Part shown: positions 15,422 through 23,335 of the stretch, piece by piece | Position numbering within the stretch: position 1 is the first letter of the stretch | How the letters are laid out: each line of letters begins with the position of its first letter | Origin: DASQDN01 sp035630195 | GTDB taxonomy: Bacteria; Acidobacteriota; Terriglobia; Bryobacterales; Bryobacteraceae | Assembly: GCA_035630195.1 (NCBI GenBank) | Contig: DASQLD010000017.1 | Coordinates: 1 to 29,176, forward strand | DNA: 29,176 nt | Reading direction: 5' to 3' | The notes under the pieces: generated by a model | Seen by the model: only the letters and a program-made list of their open reading frames with translations | What the model was told of the DNA's origin: nothing | Databases searched by the model: none | Made by a program: the position numbers and the translations under genes

Positions 15422-15799
15422 CTATTCAACGCGGAGGATAAGACTGGTGTGACCGCCCTGCTCCGTCATTTCCGCTTTCAAGCTCTTTGCGCCGCCCGGG
15501 ATCGGCGGCAAGAGGGCAAAGTGACTCAATGGTCCATCGATAAAACTATTTGGAGCCGGCGCTCCGGCCCCCGCGTGGACCGCCATGTGAAAATCCAATT
15601 CCGGCTGCTGTTTAGCGAGCGCGAATTTGACTATGTAGTCGCCTGCGTCGTTCTCGGTGCACTCCACGTCCACCCCGATCACACCAGTCAAGGCGCTGGA
15701 CGGAACGTCGAGCGAAGTAATAGGTCCAGCGAGTTCCACCGGATCTGTACTGGCGGTCTTCCCGCCGTCGTCATAGGTTACGCTAACTAGGGTTGCCAT
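15422..15799 (-). CDS. Unrecognised 125-aa beta-rich protein upstream of the OGT-like gene
   Basis: The start ATG 15799 is preceded by AGGAGAAG, a strong site. I do not recognise the family. There is no signal peptide, membrane span or Cys cluster (one Cys). The protein is Ser/Thr/Ala/Val-rich with alternating hydrophobic patterns (LVSVTYDDGGKTASTDPVEL, LTGVIGVDVECTENDAGDYI, TSLILRVE), predicting a small beta-sandwich-like fold, with an Ala/Pro/Gly-rich loop (HAGAGAPAPNSFIDGP). It lies 57 bp after the kinase and 17 bp before the OGT-like gene, all on the same strand. Its position and Ser/Thr content make it a candidate partner or substrate of either enzyme, which is inference only. Confidence 0.65.
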   Translation of the reverse strand: MATLVSVTYDDGGKTASTDPVELAGPITSLDVPSSALTGVIGVDVECTENDAGDYIVKFALAKQQPELDFHMAVHAGAGAPAPNSFIDGPLSHFALLPPIPGGAKSLKAEMTEQGGHTSLILRVE

Positions 15800-15856
15800 C
15801 TCTTCTCCTGTTTTGGTTACAACTCTCGCTTGGTGCTGTACGACTAAAAAAATTGC

Positions 15857-18550
15857 TTACGATGTCAGGCCTATTCTTTTCAGCAGCGCCTGAAATCGAG
15901 GATGACCGCGAAGCGGTTCGAAGTATGGAATGACGCGTAAATTCGTCAACTCCCGGTCGTGATACGCAGCCGCCATTTCCAGTAAGTCGAGGCTTCTGTC
16001 ATGATCCTTCAGCGCGGCATATACACTCGAAACCGTGACTGCGGAGGTGCGACCATCGCGGCGGCCCTGTTCCAGGCGATCGAGCCAGGGTCGGGCCAAG
16101 TCCGGCTTCTCCGCGTATGCATAGGCAAGCGCCCGGATAAAATCGGACCATTTCAGCGAGTATCCGGCGGCTGGCGCGGCGCCGCGTGTCTCCTGTTCTG
16201 TGACTTTATCGCCTTGTTGCAGCGCCAGCGCGAGATACTGCTCGCGCTTGGCGCCAGATGAAGCGCCGGCGAGGTATGCACAGACGACGCCGAGATTAAT
16301 TCGTGTGCTTATGAAATCTTTTTCCGCAAGCGTCCGTTCCAGGTACGCCACCGCTTCGTGCGGTTTTCCTGCCACAAACAAATACCCGCCAAAGGCGGCG
16401 TGCGACGGATAGTCCCACGGATCCAACGCGAGAGCCAAACGACTGCGTTCGAGAGCCTCATCGATGTTGCCCAGTTGCAACAACAGCCCCGCATACCAGC
16501 GCTGTGCCCGTGCAAACCGCGCGTCCAGTTCCACCGCCTTTTGGTACGCCTGCCTTGCGCGGTCCCACTCCCATGACACTTGCATGACCGCGCCGAGAGC
16601 GGTATAGGTCTCCGGCAGAGTCGGCCCCAGCGCTACTGCACGCTCGGCTGCGTCCCGGGCTCGACGCAGGATATCTTCGCGCGAACCCGAATCATGCTCC
16701 ATCAGCACCTGCTGGGCATCAGCGATACCGGCCCACGCCAAGGCAAAACGAGGGTCGAGGCGAACAGCCTCTTCGAAACATGTAATCGCGTTGAGGGCGC
16801 CTCTTGCGGTCTTTTCTTCGAGTAGAAGGCGTCCCCGCATGTACACCTGAAAAGCTGCTGCGCTGGAAGTCGCGGCAGCCGGCAGATCGAATGCTGTCCC
16901 TCCGAAGAAGCGCAAGCTCCAGGCAACTACAGGGTTATCGCGATGTTTCGCCACCGGAATCCCGGCGATCTTCGGACCCGTCAGTTCCTGTACCGTTTGG
17001 ACGAGGGCGTCCGCTGCCCGTGATTCCAGCCCGAGCGAATCGCTGGGAGAGCTTTCGAAATCACGCGTCCAGACGCTCTTCCGACCAGCAGTACTGTCGA
17101 GTTCGAGCGTAAGTCGTAGCTTGCCCGCGTCGGTTTTTAAACGAGAACTCAAGTTAAACTGAATGGGCTCCGGCGTGCCGCTCGCAACCGAAGCGGGAGT
17201 CTCGTACACATGCAACTGCTGCACACCGCGAAGCCGCCGAACCATTTCCGAATAGATTCCTTTGCGGACGTGCTCGTAATCCGTGTTGCTTATCTCGTTA
17301 ACGAGCGGCAGCACGGCGATGGTGGCGGGCTTTGTTTTTGCTCCCAGACCAGGCACGATCGTGACCCCGACCAGAAGCGGAACGCCCACGCAGCAGGCCA
17401 AGGCTGCACGTCGTCTCGATCCCATATGCCGCAGCCAGTTCTCGAACCAGGCCTCCTGTGCGTTTCTAACAAAGTTTGACTCCGCAATTACTTGGGTTGC
17501 CGGCTCCAGGTCGCGGACGACATCCATCGGGTTCGCATACCGCTGGGTGGGGTCCGCATGGAGACATTTCAAAATTACCTTTTCCCATCGGAGGGGAAGA
17601 TTTTGAGCACGCTGCGACGGAGGCACGGGCTTCTCTCGAAGCTTCTGCCAGTACAGCGCGTGAATGGACTCCGCTGTGAACGCCCGCGATGTCGTCACCA
17701 TGTCATCGATCACAAGACCGAGCGCATAAATGTCGGAGGCGATGGAGTCCTTGCCGCCCTTTAGCACCTCCGGCGCCTGATAGAACGGAGCGCCCGGCTG
17801 ATCGTTTCCGGCGCTGGTGACGTGGATCGTCGTTTGGTCGAGCCGCCGTGCAAGGCCGAAGTCAGTGAGTACGACTCGCTCGCCTTTCCCCACGCGCGGA
17901 AGCAGCATGATGTTTGATGGCTTCAGGTCCCGATGAATGATGTTGTTGTCGTGCAAGGCCTGAAGCGCGCTGCAGACCTGCCGTATCAGATCTAGAGCCT
18001 CATCAAGCGGCAAAGGGCGCATGGATCGCAGCTTCGCATGCAGATCATGCCCGTCGAGCAGTTTCATCGTGAGGCATGGGGTAACCGACCCTTCCGGCTT
18101 CTCGGGGTCATGATGCTCGATTAGTTCGAAAACGCCACAGATCCCTTCATGCGACACATCCCGTGTAATCCACACTTCCCGCTTGAAGCGTTCATAAATC
18201 TCTCGACTGGCAAGCAGATCGGTACGAATCGTTTTTAGCGCCACACGAACCATTAGGCGCTCATCGAAAACCTCATACACTTCGCCCATACCTCCGGCTG
18301 CGATCAGGCGCAGAACCCGGAAACGCGAAGCTACAAGCTGGCTGACTACGAAGGAGGGCGGCCGCAGGAAGGGTTCGTCCTTCAGAAATGAGTTGGCCGC
18401 CTCGAAATTCTTCAGCAGTTGTTCAACGGTAGCCCGGACATCGGGCCGGCCGGCGCAGGCGCCGTCAAGCCATGCTGCTCGCTCCGACGCCGCCCGCTGT
18501 AGAGCGATATCGAAAATCGATTTGATGCGCTCCCATTCGTCAGCCGTCAT
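15857..18550 (-). CDS. Transmembrane Ser/Thr protein kinase with C-terminal TPRs, 897 aa
   Basis: This is a eukaryotic-like kinase that should phosphorylate Ser/Thr of cytoplasmic targets. Residues 1-70 (MTADEWERIKSIFDIALQRA and on) form the small helical region typical of Acidobacterial kinases. The kinase domain (about 76-350) has the Gly loop AAGGMGEVYEVF, the VALKTI Lys (about 106), HRDLKPSNIM (206-215), DFGLAR (230-235), the APE triad (about 259) and the SDIYALGLVIDDM helix. A membrane segment (ALACCVGVPLLVGVTIV) lies about 383-399, and TPR-like repeats about 560-880 (FALAWAGIADAQQVLMEHDS, ETYTALGAVMQVSWEWDRAR). ATG 18550 overlaps the sigma-factor stop by 11 bp with AGGA close upstream; the longer frame to 18625 lies wholly inside the sigma gene. 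All catalytic residues are intact. Confidence 0.93.
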   Translation of the reverse strand: MTADEWERIKSIFDIALQRAASERAAWLDGACAGRPDVRATVEQLLKNFEAANSFLKDEPFLRPPSFVVSQLVASRFRVLRLIAAGGMGEVYEVFDERLMVRVALKTIRTDLLASREIYERFKREVWITRDVSHEGICGVFELIEHHDPEKPEGSVTPCLTMKLLDGHDLHAKLRSMRPLPLDEALDLIRQVCSALQALHDNNIIHRDLKPSNIMLLPRVGKGERVVLTDFGLARRLDQTTIHVTSAGNDQPGAPFYQAPEVLKGGKDSIASDIYALGLVIDDMVTTSRAFTAESIHALYWQKLREKPVPPSQRAQNLPLRWEKVILKCLHADPTQRYANPMDVVRDLEPATQVIAESNFVRNAQEAWFENWLRHMGSRRRAALACCVGVPLLVGVTIVPGLGAKTKPATIAVLPLVNEISNTDYEHVRKGIYSEMVRRLRGVQQLHVYETPASVASGTPEPIQFNLSSRLKTDAGKLRLTLELDSTAGRKSVWTRDFESSPSDSLGLESRAADALVQTVQELTGPKIAGIPVAKHRDNPVVAWSLRFFGGTAFDLPAAATSSAAAFQVYMRGRLLLEEKTARGALNAITCFEEAVRLDPRFALAWAGIADAQQVLMEHDSGSREDILRRARDAAERAVALGPTLPETYTALGAVMQVSWEWDRARQAYQKAVELDARFARAQRWYAGLLLQLGNIDEALERSRLALALDPWDYPSHAAFGGYLFVAGKPHEAVAYLERTLAEKDFISTRINLGVVCAYLAGASSGAKREQYLALALQQGDKVTEQETRGAAPAAGYSLKWSDFIRALAYAYAEKPDLARPWLDRLEQGRRDGRTSAVTVSSVYAALKDHDRSLDLLEMAAAYHDRELTNLRVIPYFEPLRGHPRFQALLKRIGLTS

Positions 18551-19142
18551 CGTCCTGATCTCCACCAAGGCGCCCGAACAGCCAGGCTCGCGCGACCTGC
18601 CAGTCACGCTTGGCTGTGCGTTCATTTACCGTCAGCACTTCGCCGATCTCCGAAAAAGTCAGTCCACCGAAAACCTTCAGTTCCACCACCTCGGCCATGC
18701 GAGGGTCGACTTTCACCATCTTGCGGAGCAGCCGGTCCACCAGAATGTATTCTACTGTCGAATCTGCACACGGGATATCGGTGTTTCCCCGCCCCATTTT
18801 GACAAGCCCCCCGCCGTTGTTAGCGTTGCGTCGCATCTTGGCATAATCGATTAGCAGAAAGCGCATAGCGCGCGAGGCGGCCCTCAGAAAATCGGTTCGA
18901 TCGCGCCATTTCACTCCGGGCTTGTGCGCGAGTTTGAGGAAGACCTTACTTAAAAGCTCCGTAGGCTGCAGGGTGCGATCCGGTCGTTCCTTGCTCATAT
19001 GAATCTGCGCGAGGCGCTTAAGTTCCGGATATAGGATCTCAGTGAGCCGAGCGGTTTCGGCGTCCTCAGATGCCGCGTCCGCGTAAAAGAAGTCACTCGC
19101 CTCCCCCTCAGTGCGGGGATTCAGGGCCGTTTCCTGCTTCAT
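18540..19142 (-). CDS. ECF-type RNA polymerase sigma factor (Acidobacterial ECF/TIGR02999-like), 200 aa
   Basis: The protein would direct RNA polymerase to a specific promoter set. It has region 2 (LYPELKRLAQIHMSKERPDR, TLQPTELLSKVFLKL and WRDRTDFLRAASRAMRFLLI, then DYAKMRRN) and region 4 (VDPRMAEVVELKVFGGLTFS, EIGEVLTVNERTAKRDWQVA with RAWLFGRL), the arrangement of the ECF subgroup often encoded next to Ser/Thr kinases. No anti-sigma factor with a zinc motif is nearby; the overlapping kinase may take that role. The in-frame ATG at 19172 lies inside a -10 element, so ATG 19142 (GAGG 9 nt upstream) is the start. It overlaps the kinase gene by 11 bp. Confidence 0.9.
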   Translation of the reverse strand: MKQETALNPRTEGEASDFFYADAASEDAETARLTEILYPELKRLAQIHMSKERPDRTLQPTELLSKVFLKLAHKPGVKWRDRTDFLRAASRAMRFLLIDYAKMRRNANNGGGLVKMGRGNTDIPCADSTVEYILVDRLLRKMVKVDPRMAEVVELKVFGGLTFSEIGEVLTVNERTAKRDWQVARAWLFGRLGGDQDDDG

Positions 19143-19167
19143 TGTTGACAGCCTCAACAGTCTCGAA

Positions 19168-19196
19168 ATCATATCCGACGGTCATACGAGGGTCAA
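19168..19196 (-). promoter_or_regulatory. Sigma70-type promoter of the sigma factor-kinase-OGT unit
   Basis: On the minus strand TTGACC (19196-19191) and TATGAT (19173-19168) are separated by exactly 17 bp, each 5 of 6 to consensus. Transcription would begin near 19161, about 20 nt before the chosen ATG 19142. This is a housekeeping-type promoter, not an ECF-type one. Confidence 0.6.
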
Positions 19197-19310
19197 GCCG
19201 GAGCCCGCGGCTTCAGTCCGTTGGGAAAACTGGGGCCGCACACTTGTAATAGCGGATCACCGAGCCGTTTGAGGACATTGTCCCTTAGCAGGTTCGGGCT
19301 CAGGTTTGCG

Positions 19311-20489
19311 TCAGTGCGATGTATTGGCGGTCTCAGAAGTAGCTTCCGCATCGATCGGAGTGGCGCTCAGATCGCGGAAGACGACTCGACCAGCAAGGGC
19401 GGCGGCAATCAACGATGTCGCCGCCATTACAAATGCTGCAGAATAGCCAAAGCGATCCGACACGGCGCCGGCGGCAAACGAGCTGATGCCTACGAACAGA
19501 TCGTAGGAGGCGCTCAGCACACTGACAACGGATCCGCGCTCACGCTCGGGAGTTCTGCGTAAGACTGTCGATGCAATCGAGGACCATGGGAACGAGAATC
19601 CGAATCCCAAAAGAGCAGCCGCAGCGACCGCAACCATCGGCGAGGGTCCTGTCGAGATGATGAGCAAACCCATAGCCATCGCGGCGATTCCGCCATAAAA
19701 CGTAATGCCGGCGTGAATGCGATCAGGTAACCCGCCGAGAAAGAATCGCGACGTCAGGATCACAAAGGCATATGCGGAATAGGCTGCTCGTCCGGAGTTT
19801 CCATGTTGCGCAAGGTGCAGGATCAGAAATCCCGCGACAACGGGATAGTGAACATTCACAAAGCCTGTGGCGAGCCCCGGCCCAATCATTGATTTCTTCA
19901 GCCACTTGCGTCCCGGCGTACGGCTTTCCGGCACATATTCCTCGGTGACACGTGACAGGATGGCGAACGCCGCCAGTGCCGCGACCACTTGCATCATGGC
20001 AGCGCGCTCGAAGGTACCCAGCCAGCTTCCGACGAGAGGACCTGCAGAGATGCCGCCCCAAATGCCACTGCTTAAGAATCCGAGAGCACGAGCGCTTCGA
20101 TGGACACCGGCGACCTCCACGACCCAGGCAGCAGCTCCTGTGTAAAGACAGGCTTCTCCAAATCCTTGCAAGGCGCGACCAAGATAAGCGCCAGAAAGGC
20201 CGAACGGCAATAAATACGCTCCGCCAGCAAGAGCGCAACTGAACAATCCGACCAGGATCGCTATTTTCCGGCCTTTGTGATCCGCAAGATATCCGGAAAC
20301 AAACCGGCTCATTAGCGCCACAACGGAGAAGGTTCCGATGACGAAGCCGACTGTCCGATCGGTACCGCCCAGATCGTATCGAACGTGCGGCGCCAGCGCA
20401 GGCAGCACTGTACCTATGCCTAAGAATCCAAGGAATGTAGCGCCGATGAGAGCCCAAAAGCGCGTGCCAAGCCCCTGCGCAGATGGCAT
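19311..20489 (-). CDS. Major facilitator superfamily transporter, 392 aa
   Basis: From ATG 20489 (GGAG site 5 nt upstream) the protein has about 12 hydrophobic segments, starting with FWALIGATFLGFLGIGTVLP. The MFS signature between segments 2 and 3 is visible as SRFVSGYLADHKGRKIAILV (G-x-L-A-D-x-x-G-R-K), and a second copy in the C-half as SRFFLGGLPDRIHAG. The GGLSGAYLGRALQGFGEA-like helix (LGRALQGFGEACLYTGAAAW) fits antiporter-type MFS proteins such as drug or metabolite exporters; the substrate is unknown. The longer frame to 20714 adds 75 residues that are not MFS-like and cross the divergent promoter, so it is rejected. The 168-bp gap to the sigma-factor gene (19143-19310) holds that gene's promoter and no other clear gene. 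Confidence 0.88.
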   Translation of the reverse strand: MPSAQGLGTRFWALIGATFLGFLGIGTVLPALAPHVRYDLGGTDRTVGFVIGTFSVVALMSRFVSGYLADHKGRKIAILVGLFSCALAGGAYLLPFGLSGAYLGRALQGFGEACLYTGAAAWVVEVAGVHRSARALGFLSSGIWGGISAGPLVGSWLGTFERAAMMQVVAALAAFAILSRVTEEYVPESRTPGRKWLKKSMIGPGLATGFVNVHYPVVAGFLILHLAQHGNSGRAAYSAYAFVILTSRFFLGGLPDRIHAGITFYGGIAAMAMGLLIISTGPSPMVAVAAAALLGFGFSFPWSSIASTVLRRTPERERGSVVSVLSASYDLFVGISSFAAGAVSDRFGYSAAFVMAATSLIAAALAGRVVFRDLSATPIDAEATSETANTSH

Positions 20490-20570
20490 CTCGCTCCATT
20501 GTACTTCCAAGGAGAGCGGTACAGAATATCCATTACTGTGAGTGAATTGCCGTACAACACCACAATTTCG

Positions 20571-20599
20571 TTGGAAATTCTTCTGGTGTGCACTACAAT
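20571..20599 (+). promoter_or_regulatory. Sigma70-type promoter of the pseudo-receiver gene
   Basis: TTGGAA (20571-20576) and TACAAT (20594-20599) are spaced by 17 bp. The start of transcription would be near 20606, giving a leader of about 100 nt before ATG 20704. The leader has a G+C-rich central part (GGGGTAGCCACCC) and AGAGGAA upstream of the start. No known riboswitch was recognised. Confidence 0.5.
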
Positions 20600-20703
20600 G
20601 TAATTTGCCCTGGATATCCTGTCCTCGTCCGGGGTAGCCACCCAAGTCCCTGCCTGACCGGCTCGCTCCTCGGAGAGAAATTTCACAAAGAGGAATCCTT
20701 CCA

Positions 20704-21090
20704 ATGACGAGCATTCACCCTAGTCATATTCACGCTCTGCTTTTCGGGCTAAATGAAGATTTGGCAGGCGAATTAAAGCCTTCGCTGGCTCGGTTCTGCA
20801 ACAGCATCCAATCCGCGGATGAGTCGCGCGGGCATGATAATCTGTTCGCGGCCGGATCGACTTCCCGCATCATTTTTTGTGGACCGAGGGCGTCGGTTGT
20901 GACCAAGCTGCGCGCCGCCAATCCGCACGCCCCTATTGTCGTTGTTAGCCGTCACCCCGAAGTGTCCGACTGGCTCGATTCCATCGAAGCCGGAGCGACC
21001 GATTATTGCGCTGCCCCGTTTGAAACCTCGCAGATTCAATGGATCGTAGAGACCAGCATGCGTTCGGTTCGAATATCCGCCGCCGCTTAA
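20704..21090 (+). CDS. Pseudo-receiver (degenerate response-regulator REC) domain protein, 128 aa
   Basis: The length and the last third fit a receiver domain: IVVVSRHPEVSDWLDSIEAG with ATDYCAAPFETSQIQWIVET corresponds to beta4-alpha4-beta5-alpha5. The expected phospho-acceptor Asp at the end of beta3 is replaced: the segment reads RIIFCGPRASVVTKL. The conserved Lys in the usual KPF motif is Ala (AAPF). The N-terminal acidic pair is also not evident (HALLFGLNEDLAGEL). It is therefore likely a phosphorylation-independent receiver that works by protein binding, with no output domain. The ATG 20704 has AGAGGAA upstream. An exported TPR protein gene follows after 172 bp. Confidence 0.6.
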   Translation: MTSIHPSHIHALLFGLNEDLAGELKPSLARFCNSIQSADESRGHDNLFAAGSTSRIIFCGPRASVVTKLRAANPHAPIVVVSRHPEVSDWLDSIEAGATDYCAAPFETSQIQWIVETSMRSVRISAAA

Positions 21091-21115
21091 TCGCGTTTCA
21101 CGATTACTCACGTTT

Positions 21116-21131
21116 CCCTCTTGGAAGAGGG
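21116..21131 (+). terminator. Hairpin downstream of the pseudo-receiver gene
   Basis: CCCTCTT (21116-21122) and AAGAGGG (21125-21131) form a 7-bp inverted repeat with GG between, 26 nt after the stop codon. In RNA the innermost pairs would open to make a loop. A run of T does not follow, so termination strength is uncertain. Confidence 0.4.
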
Positions 21132-21211
21132 ACCCCTGGAAGATTCTCGTTGGCAGCGAGCGCCCTTGTCGCGCCCCTAATTAGCTCGCATCCCTGGAAA
21201 TAAATAGATCG

Positions 21212-21255
21212 GGCGGAGCTGTGTCTCCGCCAGCAATTAAAAAAAACAACCGGAG
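21212..21255 (+). promoter_or_regulatory. Leader with two exclusive pairings around the ribosome binding site
   Basis: GGCGGAG (21212-21218) pairs with CTCCGCC (21225-21231) in a 7-bp hairpin with a 6-nt loop, followed by an A-rich stretch. The same CTCCG (21225-21229) is also complementary to the Shine-Dalgarno CGGAG (21251-21255) of the next gene, which lies 7 nt before ATG 21263. The two pairings exclude each other, so the hairpin would keep the site free and its loss could hide it. Confidence 0.4.
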
Positions 21256-21262
21256 AATTCAC

Positions 21263-22201
21263 ATGCGATACGTGTGCCTATTCATTCTCGTTTTCATCTT
21301 CGCGTTTCCCGCCGTATGCGGAAGCGTCACTTCGACGGTTTCGGGGGAGCTCGCTACCGACACGCCAATAGAATTCACATCGCTCGAGATCGAGCTACAG
21401 CAAGCTCAAAACCAAGCGGCCCCGCCCGAACGTACCCATGTCTCAGCGGACGGGCGGTTTGACTTTCGCGGTATCTCTGAGGGACTGTACTTCCTCTACG
21501 TTCGAACCGAGTTGGGCGAAACCCTTCATCGAGAAGTGGTTCAGATTCAGACTCTCGATAAACGCCTGTACGTTCGCCTCCATACTCCGAAACAGGATCG
21601 GCCGACCTCGGGAGTCGTGTCGTTGAACCAACTGCTTCACAAACCTCCAAAAAATGCAGTGAAGGCTTTCAAGAAGTCAGTTGCCTTAGCGCAAAAGGGC
21701 GATGAGGCGGGAGCGGTCCTGATGTTGGAGAAAGCGATCGAATTGGACCCGGAATACATGCAGGCGATTAATAATCTCGGCGTACGCCACCTGGTAGCCG
21801 GTCGCGTAGACCAAGCGATCGAAAAGTTCGAGCGCGCGATCGTGATTGACAGAAGCGCTCCCGCATCGTATTCGAACCTCGCTCATGCGCTGATCATGAA
21901 ATTCGACTTTGCCGCAGCCGAGAATGCTTCGCGGCGAGCGCTTGCGCTGAATCAGGGCGAAGCCAAACCATCCTATTTACTTGGACTTAGCTTAGTAATG
22001 CAAGACAAATTCACCCCGGAGGCGATAGCCTGTTTGCGCCGGAGCGACCATATTTCACCCCGTGCCCGGCTCACGCTCGGTTATGCGCTTGCCAAGACGG
22101 GATCGATCGATGCGGCCAAAGAGACGCTACAACTCTGCTTACAGTCACCCGACGGTCCAGTCCGCGCGGAAGCGCAGCGCCTCCTATCCGGGATACGGTG
22201 A
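21263..22201 (+). CDS. Exported TPR protein with an N-terminal carboxypeptidase-regulatory-like domain, 312 aa
   Basis: The signal peptide is MRYVCLFILVFIFAFPAVCG. It is followed by a beta-sandwich (about 22-110: GSVTSTVSGELATDTPIEFT, VSADGRFDFRGISEGLYFLY, LHREVVQIQTLDKRLYVRL) of the carboxypeptidase-regulatory/Cna-B type, widespread in Acidobacterial exported proteins. Then come TPR units (about 135-310): AFKKSVALAQKGDEAGAVLM, YMQAINNLGVRHLVAGRVDQ, SAPASYSNLAHALIMKFDFA, LTLGYALAKTGSIDAAKETL. The protein is predicted to be periplasmic or surface-linked and to bind partners. GTG 21221 opens a longer frame, but ATG 21263 has CGGAG 7 nt upstream and begins the signal peptide. Confidence 0.85.
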   Translation: MRYVCLFILVFIFAFPAVCGSVTSTVSGELATDTPIEFTSLEIELQQAQNQAAPPERTHVSADGRFDFRGISEGLYFLYVRTELGETLHREVVQIQTLDKRLYVRLHTPKQDRPTSGVVSLNQLLHKPPKNAVKAFKKSVALAQKGDEAGAVLMLEKAIELDPEYMQAINNLGVRHLVAGRVDQAIEKFERAIVIDRSAPASYSNLAHALIMKFDFAAAENASRRALALNQGEAKPSYLLGLSLVMQDKFTPEAIACLRRSDHISPRARLTLGYALAKTGSIDAAKETLQLCLQSPDGPVRAEAQRLLSGIR

Positions 22202-22317
22202 GTATTCCCTATCCTGAGTGCATCCAACTCCTGGTCGTCGCCGTCTAATCAGCAGACCTCGTCTTTAATCACGACAGCGTGATACCACGATATACTGAGA
22301 CGATCAGGAGTAACGCA

Positions 22318-23310
22318 TTGACGTTTAAGCGATTTGTCCGTCTGGCAGCGCATACCCAACTTTTGCCCGTTTTGGAAAGCGGAGAGGAGACCCTGGTGGG
22401 GGGCCAAGCCGTCATCGAGGGAGTGATGATGCGGGCGCCGCACAGCTACTGTGTTGCCGTGCGTAAGCCGAACGGAGAGTTGGTGACCGAGGAAGCCCCG
22501 CTCCCTCGCGTTTCTGAGAAGTACCCAATATTCAAGTACCCGGTGTTCCGTGGAGTCGGTACCCTCGGCCAAGCCATGTGGCTGGGCGTGAAGGCGCTGA
22601 AGTTTTCCGCCAATGCCTCTCTTGACGAAAACTCTCCGGAAGCGAAAGCGCAGAGCGGCAAATCGCAGGAGATCTCTCCGTGGATCATGACATTGAACAT
22701 GATCTTCTCCTTCAGTTTCTTCATCTTCCTTTACAAATTCGTACCGCTCTACCTCACCTCGCAGCTCGAAAATGTCTTTCCCGCCCTGCACGGGCGCGTA
22801 GCGTTCAATCTCGTGGATGGTGGCATCCGTATGGCGATCTTTCTCGGATTTCTGTACATGATTTCGCGCTGGAAGGACATCCGTCGTGTTTTTGAATACC
22901 ATGGCGCCGAACACAAAGTCGTTTTCAATTTCGAATCCGGTAAAGATGTGAATGTGGCCAACGCCCAATCGTTTACGACTTTGCATCCTCGCTGCGGTAC
23001 GAGCTTCCTGCTGGTAGTGATGGCGGTTTCGACTCTTGTTTACACAATCGTTCCGGTCGACGGCTTTGCAGCGAAGATGGCGGCTCGGATTGTCTTGCTG
23101 CCAGTCATCGCGGGCCTAAGTTATGAGATGATTCGATTCGCGGCGAAGCGGCGAGGCGGGTTACTCGCCACGATTACAGCGCCCGGGCTGTGGCTGCAGA
23201 AGATCACGACACAACCGCCATCGGACGAACAAACACAGGTCGCCATTCACGCCCTTCAGGGGGCAATGGCGCTCGAAGAAAAGCAGGGCGGCGACCTGGT
23301 CATTGCCTGA
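22318..23310 (+). CDS. DUF1385 family membrane protein (YqhQ-like), 330 aa
   Basis: The DUF1385 family is widespread and its function is not settled. Typical segments are ETLVGGQAVIEGVMMRAPHS, VFRGVGTLGQAMWLGVKALK, SFSFFIFLYKFVPLYLTSQL (membrane), FLGFLYMISRWKDIRRVFEY, the highly conserved HGAEHKVVFNFE and LHPRCGTSFLLVVMAVSTLV, and VLLPVIAGLSYEMIRFAAKR, then ITAPGLWLQKITTQPPSDEQ, which matches family C-termini. Several membrane segments are present. TTG 22318 has a strong AGGAG 7 nt upstream and is preferred over GTG 22279. A short dyad ATCACG-acag-CGTGAT (22268-22283) lies just upstream. It precedes prfA by 25 bp, an order seen in other bacteria. Confidence 0.9.
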   Translation: MTFKRFVRLAAHTQLLPVLESGEETLVGGQAVIEGVMMRAPHSYCVAVRKPNGELVTEEAPLPRVSEKYPIFKYPVFRGVGTLGQAMWLGVKALKFSANASLDENSPEAKAQSGKSQEISPWIMTLNMIFSFSFFIFLYKFVPLYLTSQLENVFPALHGRVAFNLVDGGIRMAIFLGFLYMISRWKDIRRVFEYHGAEHKVVFNFESGKDVNVANAQSFTTLHPRCGTSFLLVVMAVSTLVYTIVPVDGFAAKMAARIVLLPVIAGLSYEMIRFAAKRRGGLLATITAPGLWLQKITTQPPSDEQTQVAIHALQGAMALEEKQGGDLVIA

Positions 23311-23335
23311 TCGACTCGCCTGATCCGAATAGAAC

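Noticed and set aside
20606..20703. Possible cyclic-di-GMP-type riboswitch in the pseudo-receiver leader
   Set aside because: A G+C-rich GGGGTAGCC segment caught the eye, but the known GEMM core elements are not present.
20490..20714. 75-residue extension of the MFS transporter
   Set aside because: It crosses the divergent promoter and is not MFS-like; ATG 20489 has a GGAG site.
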